From a candidate division CSSED10-310 bacterium (GTDB lineage: Bacteria > CSSED10-310): 64,000 bases of DNA. Below, in pieces: positions 28,658 to 37,984 of this stretch (positions within the stretch are counted from its first letter, which is position 1; the number at the start of each line of letters is the position of its first letter). A program made the translations under genes and the position numbers. Location: assembly GCA_016931515.1 (NCBI GenBank), contig JAFGEQ010000012.1, positions 62,001 to 126,000 on the forward strand, given 5' to 3'. The notes under the pieces are model-generated. The model worked only from the letters and a program-made list of their open reading frames with translations, was not told the origin of the DNA and did no database searches.

Positions 28658-31141
28658 TTAAAAATAAAGAAATAATCCCGCTGTCAATGTTCGGGGTTGA
28701 TTAGAGTCCAACCGATAGGGATCCACAACTGATTCACCGTTATGCGGGTCAATAGTCGGGAATTGATACGCATCAGTGATGTTGATCATTTTCAGACGAC
28801 ATTGGAGGATGAATGACCTGGAAACATCAAACCGTTTACTTACTTCTATATCCAATCGTTGAACGATATCGCCGTGCTTCCCATTGATCCCGCTTGCAGA
28901 TCCTGTACCCATCGGATCTCCATTTTCAGCTACCTCAGTATATGTCCGTCCGCTCGTAATCCGATAATCAAATCCGATATCGATATCCACAACCGGAATG
29001 AGTGTCCAGGCGTTCAACCGGATGGAGTGTGTCAGATCATTATCCATGGGCATCTGCGAGGAGATCGTTCCGGAGTAATACTCTCTTGGCCAGGGCAACT
29101 CGGCATAGGGTCTGATATGAGCTAAAATAATGTCATCACCCCATGAGACACGGGCGCGACTATATCCATAAGCGAGATTTAGATTTACCGTTTGCTCAGG
29201 ATTAAACCAGGATGCCCGAAAACAGATGCCCATTATCTTCCCTGCATGACCGGTTGCTGGATAGGAGAGTTCTATACCCGGTTTAGTTTGGATTGGCAGC
29301 ATAAAGATCATTTGGCTGAGCAGGGAATAAAAACCGTTTAAATCCAGATTAAGCTGGCGTCCGATGTCACGATGATATCCCCCATACCAGCGGAATCCGA
29401 GCTGGGGTTGAGTGACAGGCAATAACTGGTCCGATTGGACCGGAAAACGAACCTGATCAGAGATGAAGCTTATTCCGGGAGACTGAGCGATACGCTCGAC
29501 ACCTCCGGTCAACCGGTTCTTGCCCCAATCCCACTCGAAATAAAGCCTGGGAGATAAATAATCGGTCTGCGTCAGATAATTGAATCGATCCCAGCGCAAT
29601 GAAAAACCCAATTCCAGATTCTCGCTTAAAAACCAGCGATCATGCCCCCACATGGCAAACTCCCAGTCACAGATATCGGCATTCCATTCATAAACTACCT
29701 GTCGGGACGGATCCTGTTCCAGAGTGTTGAAAAAACCTTCATTTACATCAATATCCAGCCGGTTTACTCCCATTCCAGCTTCGATATCATGGTATCTGGT
29801 TGTATTACCGACTTTCATACTGCATCGAACAGCCGACCGCCGGTTACTTGAAAACCAGTCGCCAAGATCGTAGGGATAATTACCCGGAAACGTTTCGAGA
29901 TGACTCTGTCCCTGGGTTGACAATGATAACCCACTGGCTGTAACTGCATACCAATATGTCGAAAAAATCCGTTGTCTGTATTGGATACCCATCAGCAGGT
30001 TGTCCTGTTCGGACTCGATCGCAGGAAATCCTCTGAGTTTCCACAAATTGGATATCAAATGGTCGGATTGTTGATATCCCGTGATTATATTCCATGAACC
30101 CTTGGAAACAAAAGATAATCTACTCCATGCGTTCACATCTTCAAGAGCATCGCTATTGATAACATCTGATGTATAACCACGATTGGATCGACGCCAGTCA
30201 ATAGCCGCTGTCATGTCGGCTCCCAGCAGGCTGCCACTCAGTAAAAGATTGGACCGTCTGTCGATCAGATCCGGAGTCTGCTCAGGAATATCTGTGAGCC
30301 TGCCGGACTCGACGTGCCAGTAATTGAACATTTTTTTTGAGCTTGCATCCCGGATAAATGAGCTGTTGCTGATAATATCTGAAAACCCGAGCATTCCTGA
30401 CAACTTTCTCCCCGATGCGTGCCGGGTTCTCAAATAAACAGCTCCACCGGCGGCTGTTTGCTGATCAACATCCTGACCTGCCCTGACAGGCAGAACCTGG
30501 GCAATCAGGGAGGCTGGGGGGAAGAATCCAGGACGCTGGTCAGACGGATCCTGGACAGGAATCCCATCGATAAACAATGCAACATCAGTCGTTCGCTGCG
30601 AAGGAAATCGTGGAATACCGGTTTCAGGGTGAACAAGAATTCCCGGCAGCGACTCCATTTGCTCAGCAATCGTGGAAGACGGAAAGTATTTGTCTGTGAG
30701 TATCCGGCCCCACGAGATAACAGGAAATGTCCGAAAATGAAATCTCACTTTGCATTCCCGGGCGGAAATAAGATCTTTTAACTCCGGGACGAGGTAAATC
30801 CTGCAAAAAATGATTGATCGTTGCTCGATGTTAAACCGATCCGATTGAAGACCCTTAAACCCGTTCCTTCCTGCGGTGACACGATATGCACCGGGTTTCA
30901 GTTGGAAAAACCGCATTTCACCAACGCCATCCGATGTTTTGCTGTGTAATCGAACTGCCTCTTGGCCCATTAAAAAACCATCATTGAACATATCAAGATG
31001 GATGTTGACAGATGGCAATGGATTGCCAGCATCATCATAGGTCTGAATAAGAAGCATTGAAGACTGCGTCAAAGCTGTCGGTGCTGCGATCAAGATCGCC
31101 AGGATGGATAAGAAGATGCAATGGCGGATATCACGATTCAT
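28658..31141 (-). CDS. TonB-dependent outer-membrane receptor
   Basis: A signal peptide (MNRDIRHCIFLSILAILI, cleavage near ALTQ) is followed by a carboxypeptidase-regulatory-like beta domain (about 30-115), a plug domain (about 155-250, with the GIPRFPSQRTTDVALFIDG stretch) and a beta-barrel rich in aromatic alternating strands. The last residue is a phenylalanine after LTAGLFLY, the classic outer-membrane C-terminal signal. The start at 31141 is chosen because the signal peptide begins there; upstream in-frame starts add hydrophilic residues. It is the last gene of the minus-strand run that includes the Gld-type ABC genes. The ligand is unknown; siderophore, cobalamin or glycan uptake are all possible. 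Confidence 0.82.
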   Translation of the reverse strand: MNRDIRHCIFLSILAILIAAPTALTQSSMLLIQTYDDAGNPLPSVNIHLDMFNDGFLMGQEAVRLHSKTSDGVGEMRFFQLKPGAYRVTAGRNGFKGLQSDRFNIEQRSIIFCRIYLVPELKDLISARECKVRFHFRTFPVISWGRILTDKYFPSSTIAEQMESLPGILVHPETGIPRFPSQRTTDVALFIDGIPVQDPSDQRPGFFPPASLIAQVLPVRAGQDVDQQTAAGGAVYLRTRHASGRKLSGMLGFSDIISNSSFIRDASSKKMFNYWHVESGRLTDIPEQTPDLIDRRSNLLLSGSLLGADMTAAIDWRRSNRGYTSDVINSDALEDVNAWSRLSFVSKGSWNIITGYQQSDHLISNLWKLRGFPAIESEQDNLLMGIQYRQRIFSTYWYAVTASGLSLSTQGQSHLETFPGNYPYDLGDWFSSNRRSAVRCSMKVGNTTRYHDIEAGMGVNRLDIDVNEGFFNTLEQDPSRQVVYEWNADICDWEFAMWGHDRWFLSENLELGFSLRWDRFNYLTQTDYLSPRLYFEWDWGKNRLTGGVERIAQSPGISFISDQVRFPVQSDQLLPVTQPQLGFRWYGGYHRDIGRQLNLDLNGFYSLLSQMIFMLPIQTKPGIELSYPATGHAGKIMGICFRASWFNPEQTVNLNLAYGYSRARVSWGDDIILAHIRPYAELPWPREYYSGTISSQMPMDNDLTHSIRLNAWTLIPVVDIDIGFDYRITSGRTYTEVAENGDPMGTGSASGINGKHGDIVQRLDIEVSKRFDVSRSFILQCRLKMINITDAYQFPTIDPHNGESVVDPYRLDSNQPRTLTAGLFLYF

Positions 31142-31184
31142 GCATGCAGGATACCTCGGTTGCATGTCAGGGAGCAATCAATAA

Positions 31185-31874
31185 TCATGGATAAAGCGGG
31201 GGAAAAACAGAGAGATCTGAAGCGCCCCCTTTTCGACCAATCACCAGGCACGCATTGGCGATAGCATCTCTGGGGTGATGAATCATCTGTAGACGAAATG
31301 CGGGTACCTGACGTACATCCATCAGTGTCAGTAACTCTGTCAGCCGTTGCGGCATCATGACAACCGCCAGGATTCCCCGGTGTTTTAACAGGATCGATCC
31401 GACCCGGATAAATTCAGATAACTCACCATGAACTTCATGATTCGACATCCGGATATCATCTTTGGTGCTCATCTTGCCGGTATGGAGTTTTCTGAAAGGG
31501 GGATTTATTACAACAACATCATGGGATCCATCCGGACGTCTTGTTGCGGCGTTGCGAATATCACCCCATATGATGCTGATCCGATCCTGGAATCCATTGC
31601 GTTCGACATTGCGTTGAGCAGCAGATACTAGTTTTTCCTGGATCTCATAGCCGGTTATCCGGACTTCCGCGAACAGCGATGCCAAACCGATGGATAAAAA
31701 ACCTGAGCCACACCCCAGATCTCCAGCTGAACGGAAATCCTGATTCAAGTCGGCGATGAATTTTAGGAGGTAAAGCGATTCCTGGGTCACCTTCAGCCCG
31801 GACTGCTCAATCTGAAGTATCCGCTCAGTTCCAGGTATCCCGATCTGAATGATCCGCGGCATGGCGTCTATCAC
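31185..31874 (-). CDS. TrmN6/YfiC-like SAM-dependent methyltransferase
   Basis: The class I methyltransferase fold has motif I as DLGCGSGFLS and the N6-adenine motif as INPPFRK. This combination matches the family of tRNA1(Val) A37 N6-methyltransferases. The length of about 229 residues agrees. The substrate is inferred from the family and could be another RNA or protein. The GTG start at 31874 overlaps the stop of the DUF4340 gene (GTGA); an ATG four codons later is an alternative. Its place between a DUF4340 gene and a TonB receptor has no obvious meaning beyond co-transcription. Confidence 0.75.
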   Translation of the reverse strand: MIDAMPRIIQIGIPGTERILQIEQSGLKVTQESLYLLKFIADLNQDFRSAGDLGCGSGFLSIGLASLFAEVRITGYEIQEKLVSAAQRNVERNGFQDRISIIWGDIRNAATRRPDGSHDVVVINPPFRKLHTGKMSTKDDIRMSNHEVHGELSEFIRVGSILLKHRGILAVVMMPQRLTELLTLMDVRQVPAFRLQMIHHPRDAIANACLVIGRKGGASDLSVFPPLYP

Positions 31875-32914
31875 GATGCTTTGAAAAACTCGTCTGCGCT
31901 CTTCGGAATTGATTCCACCCTGTATTTAGGGATTACATAGACCGCGTCATTGCCTTCCTTTTTAAGATAATACTTGTCAGCTTGATCATCCGTCGGTTTA
32001 CCGAAAACAAAAACTATCTTTTCCTTCGTATCCATCATAGTTACGGAAAGCACAGCCGTTGGGTTATCGAAACCGTACTCGGTAACATCCTCTTTTCGTG
32101 GAGCGAAGTCCGAAGCACGCAAGTTCCTGAAAATGCCAGTCAGTTTTTGTGCAGCAGTTTCATCGATCACACCCTGGCTGGGGCGAGTCATTTTCCAGAT
32201 CATCCTGGGTTCTTCCACCTGGATGGTTTCATCGGGCAGTTGTGTCAATTCAATTGCTTCGTCTCCAGTCCCGATTGTGATTTTCTCGATCTCATCCGGT
32301 TCAATCTTGCAGAGCATCAGATCCTTCCATGCAGCTGCACTCCCCTTGCCATAAATCATTTTCAGATAGCCTTCTGCGAGCAGTACCGAATCTGAATCTG
32401 CTTTTCGAATATAGGTCGTCATGAAATCCATCGCCGCATTTTTTCCGATAAAGAAGTGTGCGGCAACGGACCCGTCATCGTTTATCAGGGTAACCTCAGT
32501 TCCCATTGTTCCCATTGTAAACGGCTTGGATTGACCGTCCTCATCCTGAACAGTGGATTCCTTGGCTGCATTAACCTGGAATGTAATATGCTTGTCAGGA
32601 TTTCTTGAGACAACCTGTAATCCCTGTAACTTCGCAGTTGTCTCGAACAGTTTATCGATCGCTTCCTTATCAGCCGGGACAGTGTCGTTCCCATCCTCGA
32701 CCATCCATGTTCCATCTTTTTTAACCAGATTGATATTGCCGCCAAAGGAGCCCAGGACGATTGATGAAATGGTCTCGGGATCAAGATCGGGAAACATCAA
32801 TTCAAGTTCAGAGGGTCTCGTTTCAGTTTTCTTCTCAATAGAGTTTTCATGGATCATTACGGCGATTCCCAGGATGACAAATAGACCTATTAAAACAAGA
32901 AAACGCTTATTCAT
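31871..32914 (-). CDS. DUF4340 domain protein, membrane anchored
   Basis: About 347 residues: a single N-terminal membrane helix (about 5-22), then a long periplasmic region of repeated alpha/beta units that matches DUF4340 (ADKEAIDKLFETTAKLQGL, and later DETAAQKLTGIFRNLRASDF). DUF4340 proteins are regularly encoded next to GldG-like ABC genes, and that is the case here. Biochemical role unknown. The ATG overlaps the GldG-like gene by 8 nt. Confidence 0.8.
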   Translation of the reverse strand: MNKRFLVLIGLFVILGIAVMIHENSIEKKTETRPSELELMFPDLDPETISSIVLGSFGGNINLVKKDGTWMVEDGNDTVPADKEAIDKLFETTAKLQGLQVVSRNPDKHITFQVNAAKESTVQDEDGQSKPFTMGTMGTEVTLINDDGSVAAHFFIGKNAAMDFMTTYIRKADSDSVLLAEGYLKMIYGKGSAAAWKDLMLCKIEPDEIEKITIGTGDEAIELTQLPDETIQVEEPRMIWKMTRPSQGVIDETAAQKLTGIFRNLRASDFAPRKEDVTEYGFDNPTAVLSVTMMDTKEKIVFVFGKPTDDQADKYYLKKEGNDAVYVIPKYRVESIPKSADEFFKAS

Positions 32915-34553
32915 GGTTGCCCCCCTGTATCATTGATTGAATTTTGCGTTTTGTCTGTTTCCGCATCATCATCCGAAACAAGCCGATGAACACGACGAGC
33001 ACAGGCACCAGAATCGTTCCCATCAGGCGGTGGTTTGTCTTTTTCAGCTCAATGGCTTTCTCATCGTTTGTTCCAAATTCCAGAGGCCGGTCAGATACAA
33101 CACGGGATCGGATACCAATCAACTGGTTCCCGATGACCATCGAATCGACCAGGTTCTGGAAACAGACCAGATTCTCCCCGAACAACGACAAAAATTGATT
33201 CGTGACAAATCGCGTTGAGGCAATGACTATGAATTGAGCGTCGCCGGTACTGCCGACAGTTTCTTCCTCCTTCGGCGGATTCCCTTGAGGTGCTTCCGGA
33301 TTTTCCGGAACCGGTTTGTCTTTGAAATAACTGACCAGATTACCCCGGCACTCCATGGCCAGAACACTCCGAACCAGATCGTTCTCCGTCACGTTCCACT
33401 GTTGCTGAGGGTTCAGATCATAGGGTGCTTCCATGACCCATGCCACATCCGATGTCGAAACAAGATCTTTCTTTTGAAGCCCCGGTACTTTTTCGGTTTC
33501 AAACTGTAAAGGTGAAGTCCATGGCAATACCAAACTCTCCAATTGGCTGACAGCAGGCGTTTCCTGATCGAAACTCTCACCACCGATTTTGGGCCAAAGC
33601 GGATAGGGAAGGCGGAATCTGACATAACCGCTGCTGAATGATGCCTGGGCATTTCGACGGTCGGCAACCAACTTCTGTTCAATATTTATCCCATAATGCT
33701 CTAGTAATGTCGCAACATCCGCCGTCACTGGCGCTGCGGATAAACCCTGACCTTCAGCCAACTCGACACCATCGACCAGGAAAATGACTTTTCCGTTTTT
33801 CATCATGTATTGATCAATGGCATACAACGCTCTGGGTGGCAGGGCCTGCGAACCATCGACAACAACAACACTCGTTTTGGGAGGAATGGAAGTCAGATTT
33901 CCCGGTGCCATGGGTCTGACAACGTAGTTTTTATTCAATTCATCCTGAAGGAGCTTGTAGCCGTTCGGATCCTGCGGATTTGAATCCTGATCGCCGATCC
34001 AGGCCAGTATCCGGTCCGAGGTTTCTTTCACTTTCAGGATTGATGCTGTCAGATCGTACTCAAGATTTGCGATATCCGGAATAAACGGGATTACCTCACC
34101 TTTGTCTCCGTATTGAATCGCAATTCCCATGTATCCCATGCTAATAACCTGCTTGTCCCGTTTTATTTCACCCAAAGGAACTTCCGGTATTCCCATTCGT
34201 GCAATTCGAGCTTTCAGATCTTCATCTTTTCCGGGATCGAGATATTGTATATTTAAATTATTTCCAGCAAATGCCTGGTATTCCGAAAGGATGTCCTGAA
34301 CCTGGGTCCTGATCGTCGTGTGGTAGGGAGGAAGATCTTCCGAAAAATAAGCTGTGATATTAATAATATCATCCAATTGATTCAGAACACTCTTGGTCGA
34401 TTCTGAAATTGTGTATTCCTTTTTCTCCGTTAAATCCTTTCGAAGAAAGATCCTGTATGAGAGGATATTAATAAATACGAGGATACCGAGCATCAGAAAT
34501 ACGGACGTAAACGACAGCGTTTTTGATTTGATTGTTGGGTGTTGAATAGCCAT
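32907..34553 (-). CDS. GldG-like ABC transporter auxiliary component
   Basis: About 548 residues. Helices near both ends (about 15-35 and 515-535) enclose a large periplasmic part of the DUF4350/GldG type (KEYTISESTKSVLNQL, then the IQYLDPGKD block). In Bacteroidetes, GldG works with GldA and GldF in gliding motility; in most other phyla the same genes occur without gliding, so motility should not be inferred. GAGGAG lies six bases before the ATG. A GldF-like permease is encoded just upstream. Confidence 0.82.
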   Translation of the reverse strand: MAIQHPTIKSKTLSFTSVFLMLGILVFINILSYRIFLRKDLTEKKEYTISESTKSVLNQLDDIINITAYFSEDLPPYHTTIRTQVQDILSEYQAFAGNNLNIQYLDPGKDEDLKARIARMGIPEVPLGEIKRDKQVISMGYMGIAIQYGDKGEVIPFIPDIANLEYDLTASILKVKETSDRILAWIGDQDSNPQDPNGYKLLQDELNKNYVVRPMAPGNLTSIPPKTSVVVVDGSQALPPRALYAIDQYMMKNGKVIFLVDGVELAEGQGLSAAPVTADVATLLEHYGINIEQKLVADRRNAQASFSSGYVRFRLPYPLWPKIGGESFDQETPAVSQLESLVLPWTSPLQFETEKVPGLQKKDLVSTSDVAWVMEAPYDLNPQQQWNVTENDLVRSVLAMECRGNLVSYFKDKPVPENPEAPQGNPPKEEETVGSTGDAQFIVIASTRFVTNQFLSLFGENLVCFQNLVDSMVIGNQLIGIRSRVVSDRPLEFGTNDEKAIELKKTNHRLMGTILVPVLVVFIGLFRMMMRKQTKRKIQSMIQGGNHE

Positions 34554-34563
34554 ATGTTTCTCC

Positions 34564-35280
34564 TCAGTGACCTGTGCGGCTTTCCAGTGCCCGGATGTTT
34601 AAGAACAGGAATAAGGCTACTACGGATAAGTAATACAAGACATCGCGTGAATCGATCACTCCGCGACCGATACTGCGAAAATGAGCACCGATTCCCAGAA
34701 ACTGGAGAACAGGGACCCAGGAGCCCGGAACCCTGATTAAAACGAACCCCTCGCCGATTATAAAAAGGCCAAAACAGATCACAACCCCAAAGATGAACGT
34801 GATGATTTGATTATCATTCAAACTGGATGCGAACATCCCTATCGCAAGATATGCACCACCCATCAGAATTGCTCCGAGATATCCACCGATTATCGGTCCC
34901 ATATCCGGATTGCCGAGTTGAACGACAGAGATCACCAGCGGAAATGTCAGCAGAATCGTCAAAGTCAGAAAACAGAAGCTTGCCAAGAATTTACCGATAA
35001 CAACATCGATATCTCTCACGGGAAGCGTCATCAGCAATTCCATCGTACCGAGTTTTTTCTCCTCCGCCCAAAGCCGCATCGTAACAGCCGGCACAAAAAA
35101 CAGGAACATCCAGGGCAAAAGCTCGAAAAAACCTCTTAATGAAGAATAATTGAGAATAAAGAAGCTCGAATAAAATAACCATCCGGTCAACACCAGAAAC
35201 ACCGTTATGAAGATGTAACCAATCGGCGAGTCGAAATACGACCGGAATTCACGCTTGAAAATAGCATAGATATCGCTCAT
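34564..35280 (-). CDS. GldF-like ABC-2 permease
   Basis: About 238 residues with six hydrophobic segments, the usual size of GldF/ABC-2 permeases. The cytoplasmic segment EEKKLGTMELLMTLPV is the conserved ABC-2 coupling motif. Lies 14 nt downstream of the ATPase gene and 10 nt upstream of the GldG-like gene, so the three probably make one complex. Confidence 0.85.
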   Translation of the reverse strand: MSDIYAIFKREFRSYFDSPIGYIFITVFLVLTGWLFYSSFFILNYSSLRGFFELLPWMFLFFVPAVTMRLWAEEKKLGTMELLMTLPVRDIDVVIGKFLASFCFLTLTILLTFPLVISVVQLGNPDMGPIIGGYLGAILMGGAYLAIGMFASSLNDNQIITFIFGVVICFGLFIIGEGFVLIRVPGSWVPVLQFLGIGAHFRSIGRGVIDSRDVLYYLSVVALFLFLNIRALESRTGH

Positions 35281-35294
35281 GGTTCTTTTCCTCT

Positions 35295-36230
35295 CTACCG
35301 TGTAAGTTGCGCGAAGATATCTTCCAGGGTTGCCGACTCAGTGTGCAGTTCCGTCAGAGTCCAACCGTGCTCAACAGCGCAACGAAATACATCTGCAGCC
35401 GGTTTGACACCGGGATGAAGTTTCATTGCTATCCGTTGGCCATCCTTATCCGCACGATTCTCAGAAGCTTTTGCAACTGATTTAATGCCTGCTATTCTCG
35501 AAAATGCAGAAACCGGCGCATCAGTCATGTCACTAATTGTAACCCATAATGTGGATTCACCGGCAGCCTGTGAGGCCAGTTTTTCAGGTGTGCCGTCAGC
35601 AACGATGCGACCATCATGAATAATCAGTATCCTGTCACATGTTGCAGTCACCTCCGGAAGAATATGTGTAGAAAGAATGACGGTTTTCTCATGACCAAGC
35701 TCCTTGATCAACTCCCGAATCTCTATAATCTGATTGGGATCAAGTCCGGATGTCGGCTCATCCAAAACCAATATGTCCGGATCATGGATCATCGCCTGAG
35801 CGAGGCCAACCCTTTGTCTATAACCCTTGGAGAGTTCGCCGATCTTTTTATGCATGACCTGTTTCAGGCCGCATAGTTCAACGATCCGATTCGTAGCACC
35901 AGTGATTTTTGATGCAGGAATTTTTCGTACGCGAGCTATAAAACTCAGGAAATCGGGAACATCCATATCCAAGTATAATGGCGCACTCTCCGGAAGATAT
36001 CCGATACGCTTTCTGACTTCCAGTGATTGCGTATAGATATCAAATCCTGCAATCGTGGCTGACCCTTCATCAGCCGGCATGAAACCGGTCAAAATACGCA
36101 TCGTCGTCGTTTTTCCGGCTCCATTGGGTCCCAAAAATCCAAGAACCTGACCGGTTGGTACCTGAAAGGAAACATCCTTCACGGCTACCGTCGATCCAAA
36201 ACGTTTTGTCAAACCTTGCACATCAATCAT
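35295..36230 (-). CDS. GldA-like ABC ATP-binding protein
   Basis: Single ABC domain, about 311 residues. Walker A is GPNGAGKTT, the signature region reads GELSKGYRQRVGLAQ, Walker B ends VLDEPTSGLDP, and STHILPEV holds the switch histidine. The C-terminal extension is usual for the GldA/CcmA group. The start at 36230 has GGGG six bases upstream and puts the first beta-strand (MIDVQGLTKRFG) at the N-terminus; the frame is open 14 codons further up, but without an RBS. Confidence 0.87.
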   Translation of the reverse strand: MIDVQGLTKRFGSTVAVKDVSFQVPTGQVLGFLGPNGAGKTTTMRILTGFMPADEGSATIAGFDIYTQSLEVRKRIGYLPESAPLYLDMDVPDFLSFIARVRKIPASKITGATNRIVELCGLKQVMHKKIGELSKGYRQRVGLAQAMIHDPDILVLDEPTSGLDPNQIIEIRELIKELGHEKTVILSTHILPEVTATCDRILIIHDGRIVADGTPEKLASQAAGESTLWVTISDMTDAPVSAFSRIAGIKSVAKASENRADKDGQRIAMKLHPGVKPAADVFRCAVEHGWTLTELHTESATLEDIFAQLTR

Positions 36231-36272
36231 AATGAACCCCATCCTCAGATAATTGAATATCCAATGAATCAA

Positions 36273-36292
36273 ACAGGCGCGACAATGCCTGT
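36273..36292 (-). terminator. Weak hairpin between lipoprotein and GldA-like genes
   Basis: ACAGGC (36273-36278) and GCCTGT (36287-36292) form a 6-bp stem with an 8-nt loop. On the minus strand only a short T-rich tail follows; on the plus strand there is a better T run. Could be a weak terminator or attenuator. Confidence 0.3.
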
Positions 36293-36361
36293 CGTTTTTC
36301 TATCTGCTCCTTACACGATTCAAGCTGATTTGGTTCCCAAAAAATTCGTTCATCCGAGTCA

Positions 36362-37984
36362 TCATCTCTTATTTGGAAGCATCAAAACACGCTCAAGTTC
36401 ATTAATCACGGACTGCCAGCTTTTATTTGCGCCCATTTTCACTGTCAAACGTCCCGGACTGCTAACCCAGACCGGCTTCATCTCATCAGAATTGTAGACA
36501 ACGATCACACTGTCTTGATCAAAACGGTTTTCCAACAGCCAATCCACAAAACTGATTGCTGTAGCCCGATCAATCTCCGAATCGGAATCGAGACCTCTCG
36601 GATCGAACATCAGTATGAATCGGCGATTCTCCAAAGCCCTGATCCAATCCTGGCAGTCGGTTTTTATAAGCTCATATGATTCTTCAGTATCAGAACCATA
36701 AGTAAAGATCGCATCCAACGAACGCGCAAATGGCTTGTACTGGTGATTTATTGCGGATTGACCCGTACCAAAGTAACCGATTGGCCACCCCTCGCTCCGA
36801 AGCAAAGTCAGGAATTCTACGGGAAGCCCGGCAAATGTTTCAACCTTCAATTCGATGGGATCCAGTGGAGCAGACTGAACAGCAGAAAAAAGAAGTTTCT
36901 CAAGACCGGTACCCAGTGGAGGAGTCTCCGAGTTAAAATAAGCTCCGATCAGTAAAAATATGACATTGTGATCGCTATGCCGGTTTAAAATCGTGGGTTC
37001 AAGCCAGCTTCCGCTGTTGATAACTCCTGATTCATCTTCGTTGCTGTCTGTTAAAAATGAGATAGTCACTGTCTGGCCGGCATAGTCATCCAGCGTTCGA
37101 GAAAACTGGCGCCAACCCATTTCGAGAACCCGCCGAGGAGGTTTGATTGTTGTTTTGAACAACACATGCTCCTTTCCGGCTTCATCTGTCAAATCAATTT
37201 CAAATCTCGCAGCCGCGCCGTTTGGATCGAAATTTTCCGGAAGTAATCCGGCTCCAAAACTCAATACCGGTCTCGATGGTAAACACAATTTCCAAGAAAA
37301 TCTGCTGGGAGCCGGTGAGAACAGAACATGTCGCTGTTTACCGCCCCATATAAAGTTTTTCGCTCCCAGAGTCTGTTGGAGAGTATACAGATCCGGTGGA
37401 CGAGGCGGTTGTTCCGAACGGAATACGACATAGGAATAAGAAGCTCCCAGGGATCGTTGATCCATGGAATGCAGCATTACATCGGAGGGTTTAAACACCT
37501 GTCCCTGACGCAGAGTCATCACGTTTCGACCAAGCTGAATCTGCTTCTCAGGAACCAACAAACGGTAAGTCCTCCACTCATCTTTGAGTTGAATTCGTCC
37601 TATTTCCGTATCATTTATATCTACGATAATAGTGGTAGGAGGAGCACCCTCAAAAAGATAGGGGCGAATAGTGATGATCAATTCCTTGTCTTCCAGTTTC
37701 GCGGCATATAAATCGATGGAAGATACCAGATCAGACGTCCAGAGGAATCGCGAAAACGGCACAATCACTCCGTCGGGAATATGCCATCCCGAAGTGAGGA
37801 AGTGGTAATGATCGGGATTCGACAAATCAATGACAAAAACGTCTGAACCAGTTTTGGCCTGCGGCAGATTCAGAATGAAGTCATGCACTGTGTCAACTGC
37901 CATCGGTTCGGAACAGGCGGATAGAGCTATAATGATCAGGGAGGCCGATAAAAGCATGACAAGAATGCGAAGAATCGATTTCAT
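36362..37984 (-). CDS. Lipoprotein with degenerate sulfatase-like C-terminal half
   Basis: An N-terminal signal peptide ends in a lipobox (IALSAC), so the protein should be lipid-anchored. Residues about 30-330 look beta-rich. From about residue 335 the order of elements resembles the sulfatase/alkaline-phosphatase fold: HNVIFLLIGAY where active enzymes have NVI...DTLR, then an APLDPIELKVETFAGLP stretch where they have AP...P..ASLFTGLYP, then a LRSEGWPIGYFG strand, and VIVVYNSDEM where they have TSDHG. The metal-binding aspartates and the Cys/Ser-x-Pro-x-Arg nucleophile are missing, so it is probably not an active sulfatase. Fold match is my inference by eye. The ATG overlaps the MalK-type gene stop (ATGA). 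Confidence 0.6.
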   Translation of the reverse strand: MKSILRILVMLLSASLIIIALSACSEPMAVDTVHDFILNLPQAKTGSDVFVIDLSNPDHYHFLTSGWHIPDGVIVPFSRFLWTSDLVSSIDLYAAKLEDKELIITIRPYLFEGAPPTTIIVDINDTEIGRIQLKDEWRTYRLLVPEKQIQLGRNVMTLRQGQVFKPSDVMLHSMDQRSLGASYSYVVFRSEQPPRPPDLYTLQQTLGAKNFIWGGKQRHVLFSPAPSRFSWKLCLPSRPVLSFGAGLLPENFDPNGAAARFEIDLTDEAGKEHVLFKTTIKPPRRVLEMGWRQFSRTLDDYAGQTVTISFLTDSNEDESGVINSGSWLEPTILNRHSDHNVIFLLIGAYFNSETPPLGTGLEKLLFSAVQSAPLDPIELKVETFAGLPVEFLTLLRSEGWPIGYFGTGQSAINHQYKPFARSLDAIFTYGSDTEESYELIKTDCQDWIRALENRRFILMFDPRGLDSDSEIDRATAISFVDWLLENRFDQDSVIVVYNSDEMKPVWVSSPGRLTVKMGANKSWQSVINELERVLMLPNKR

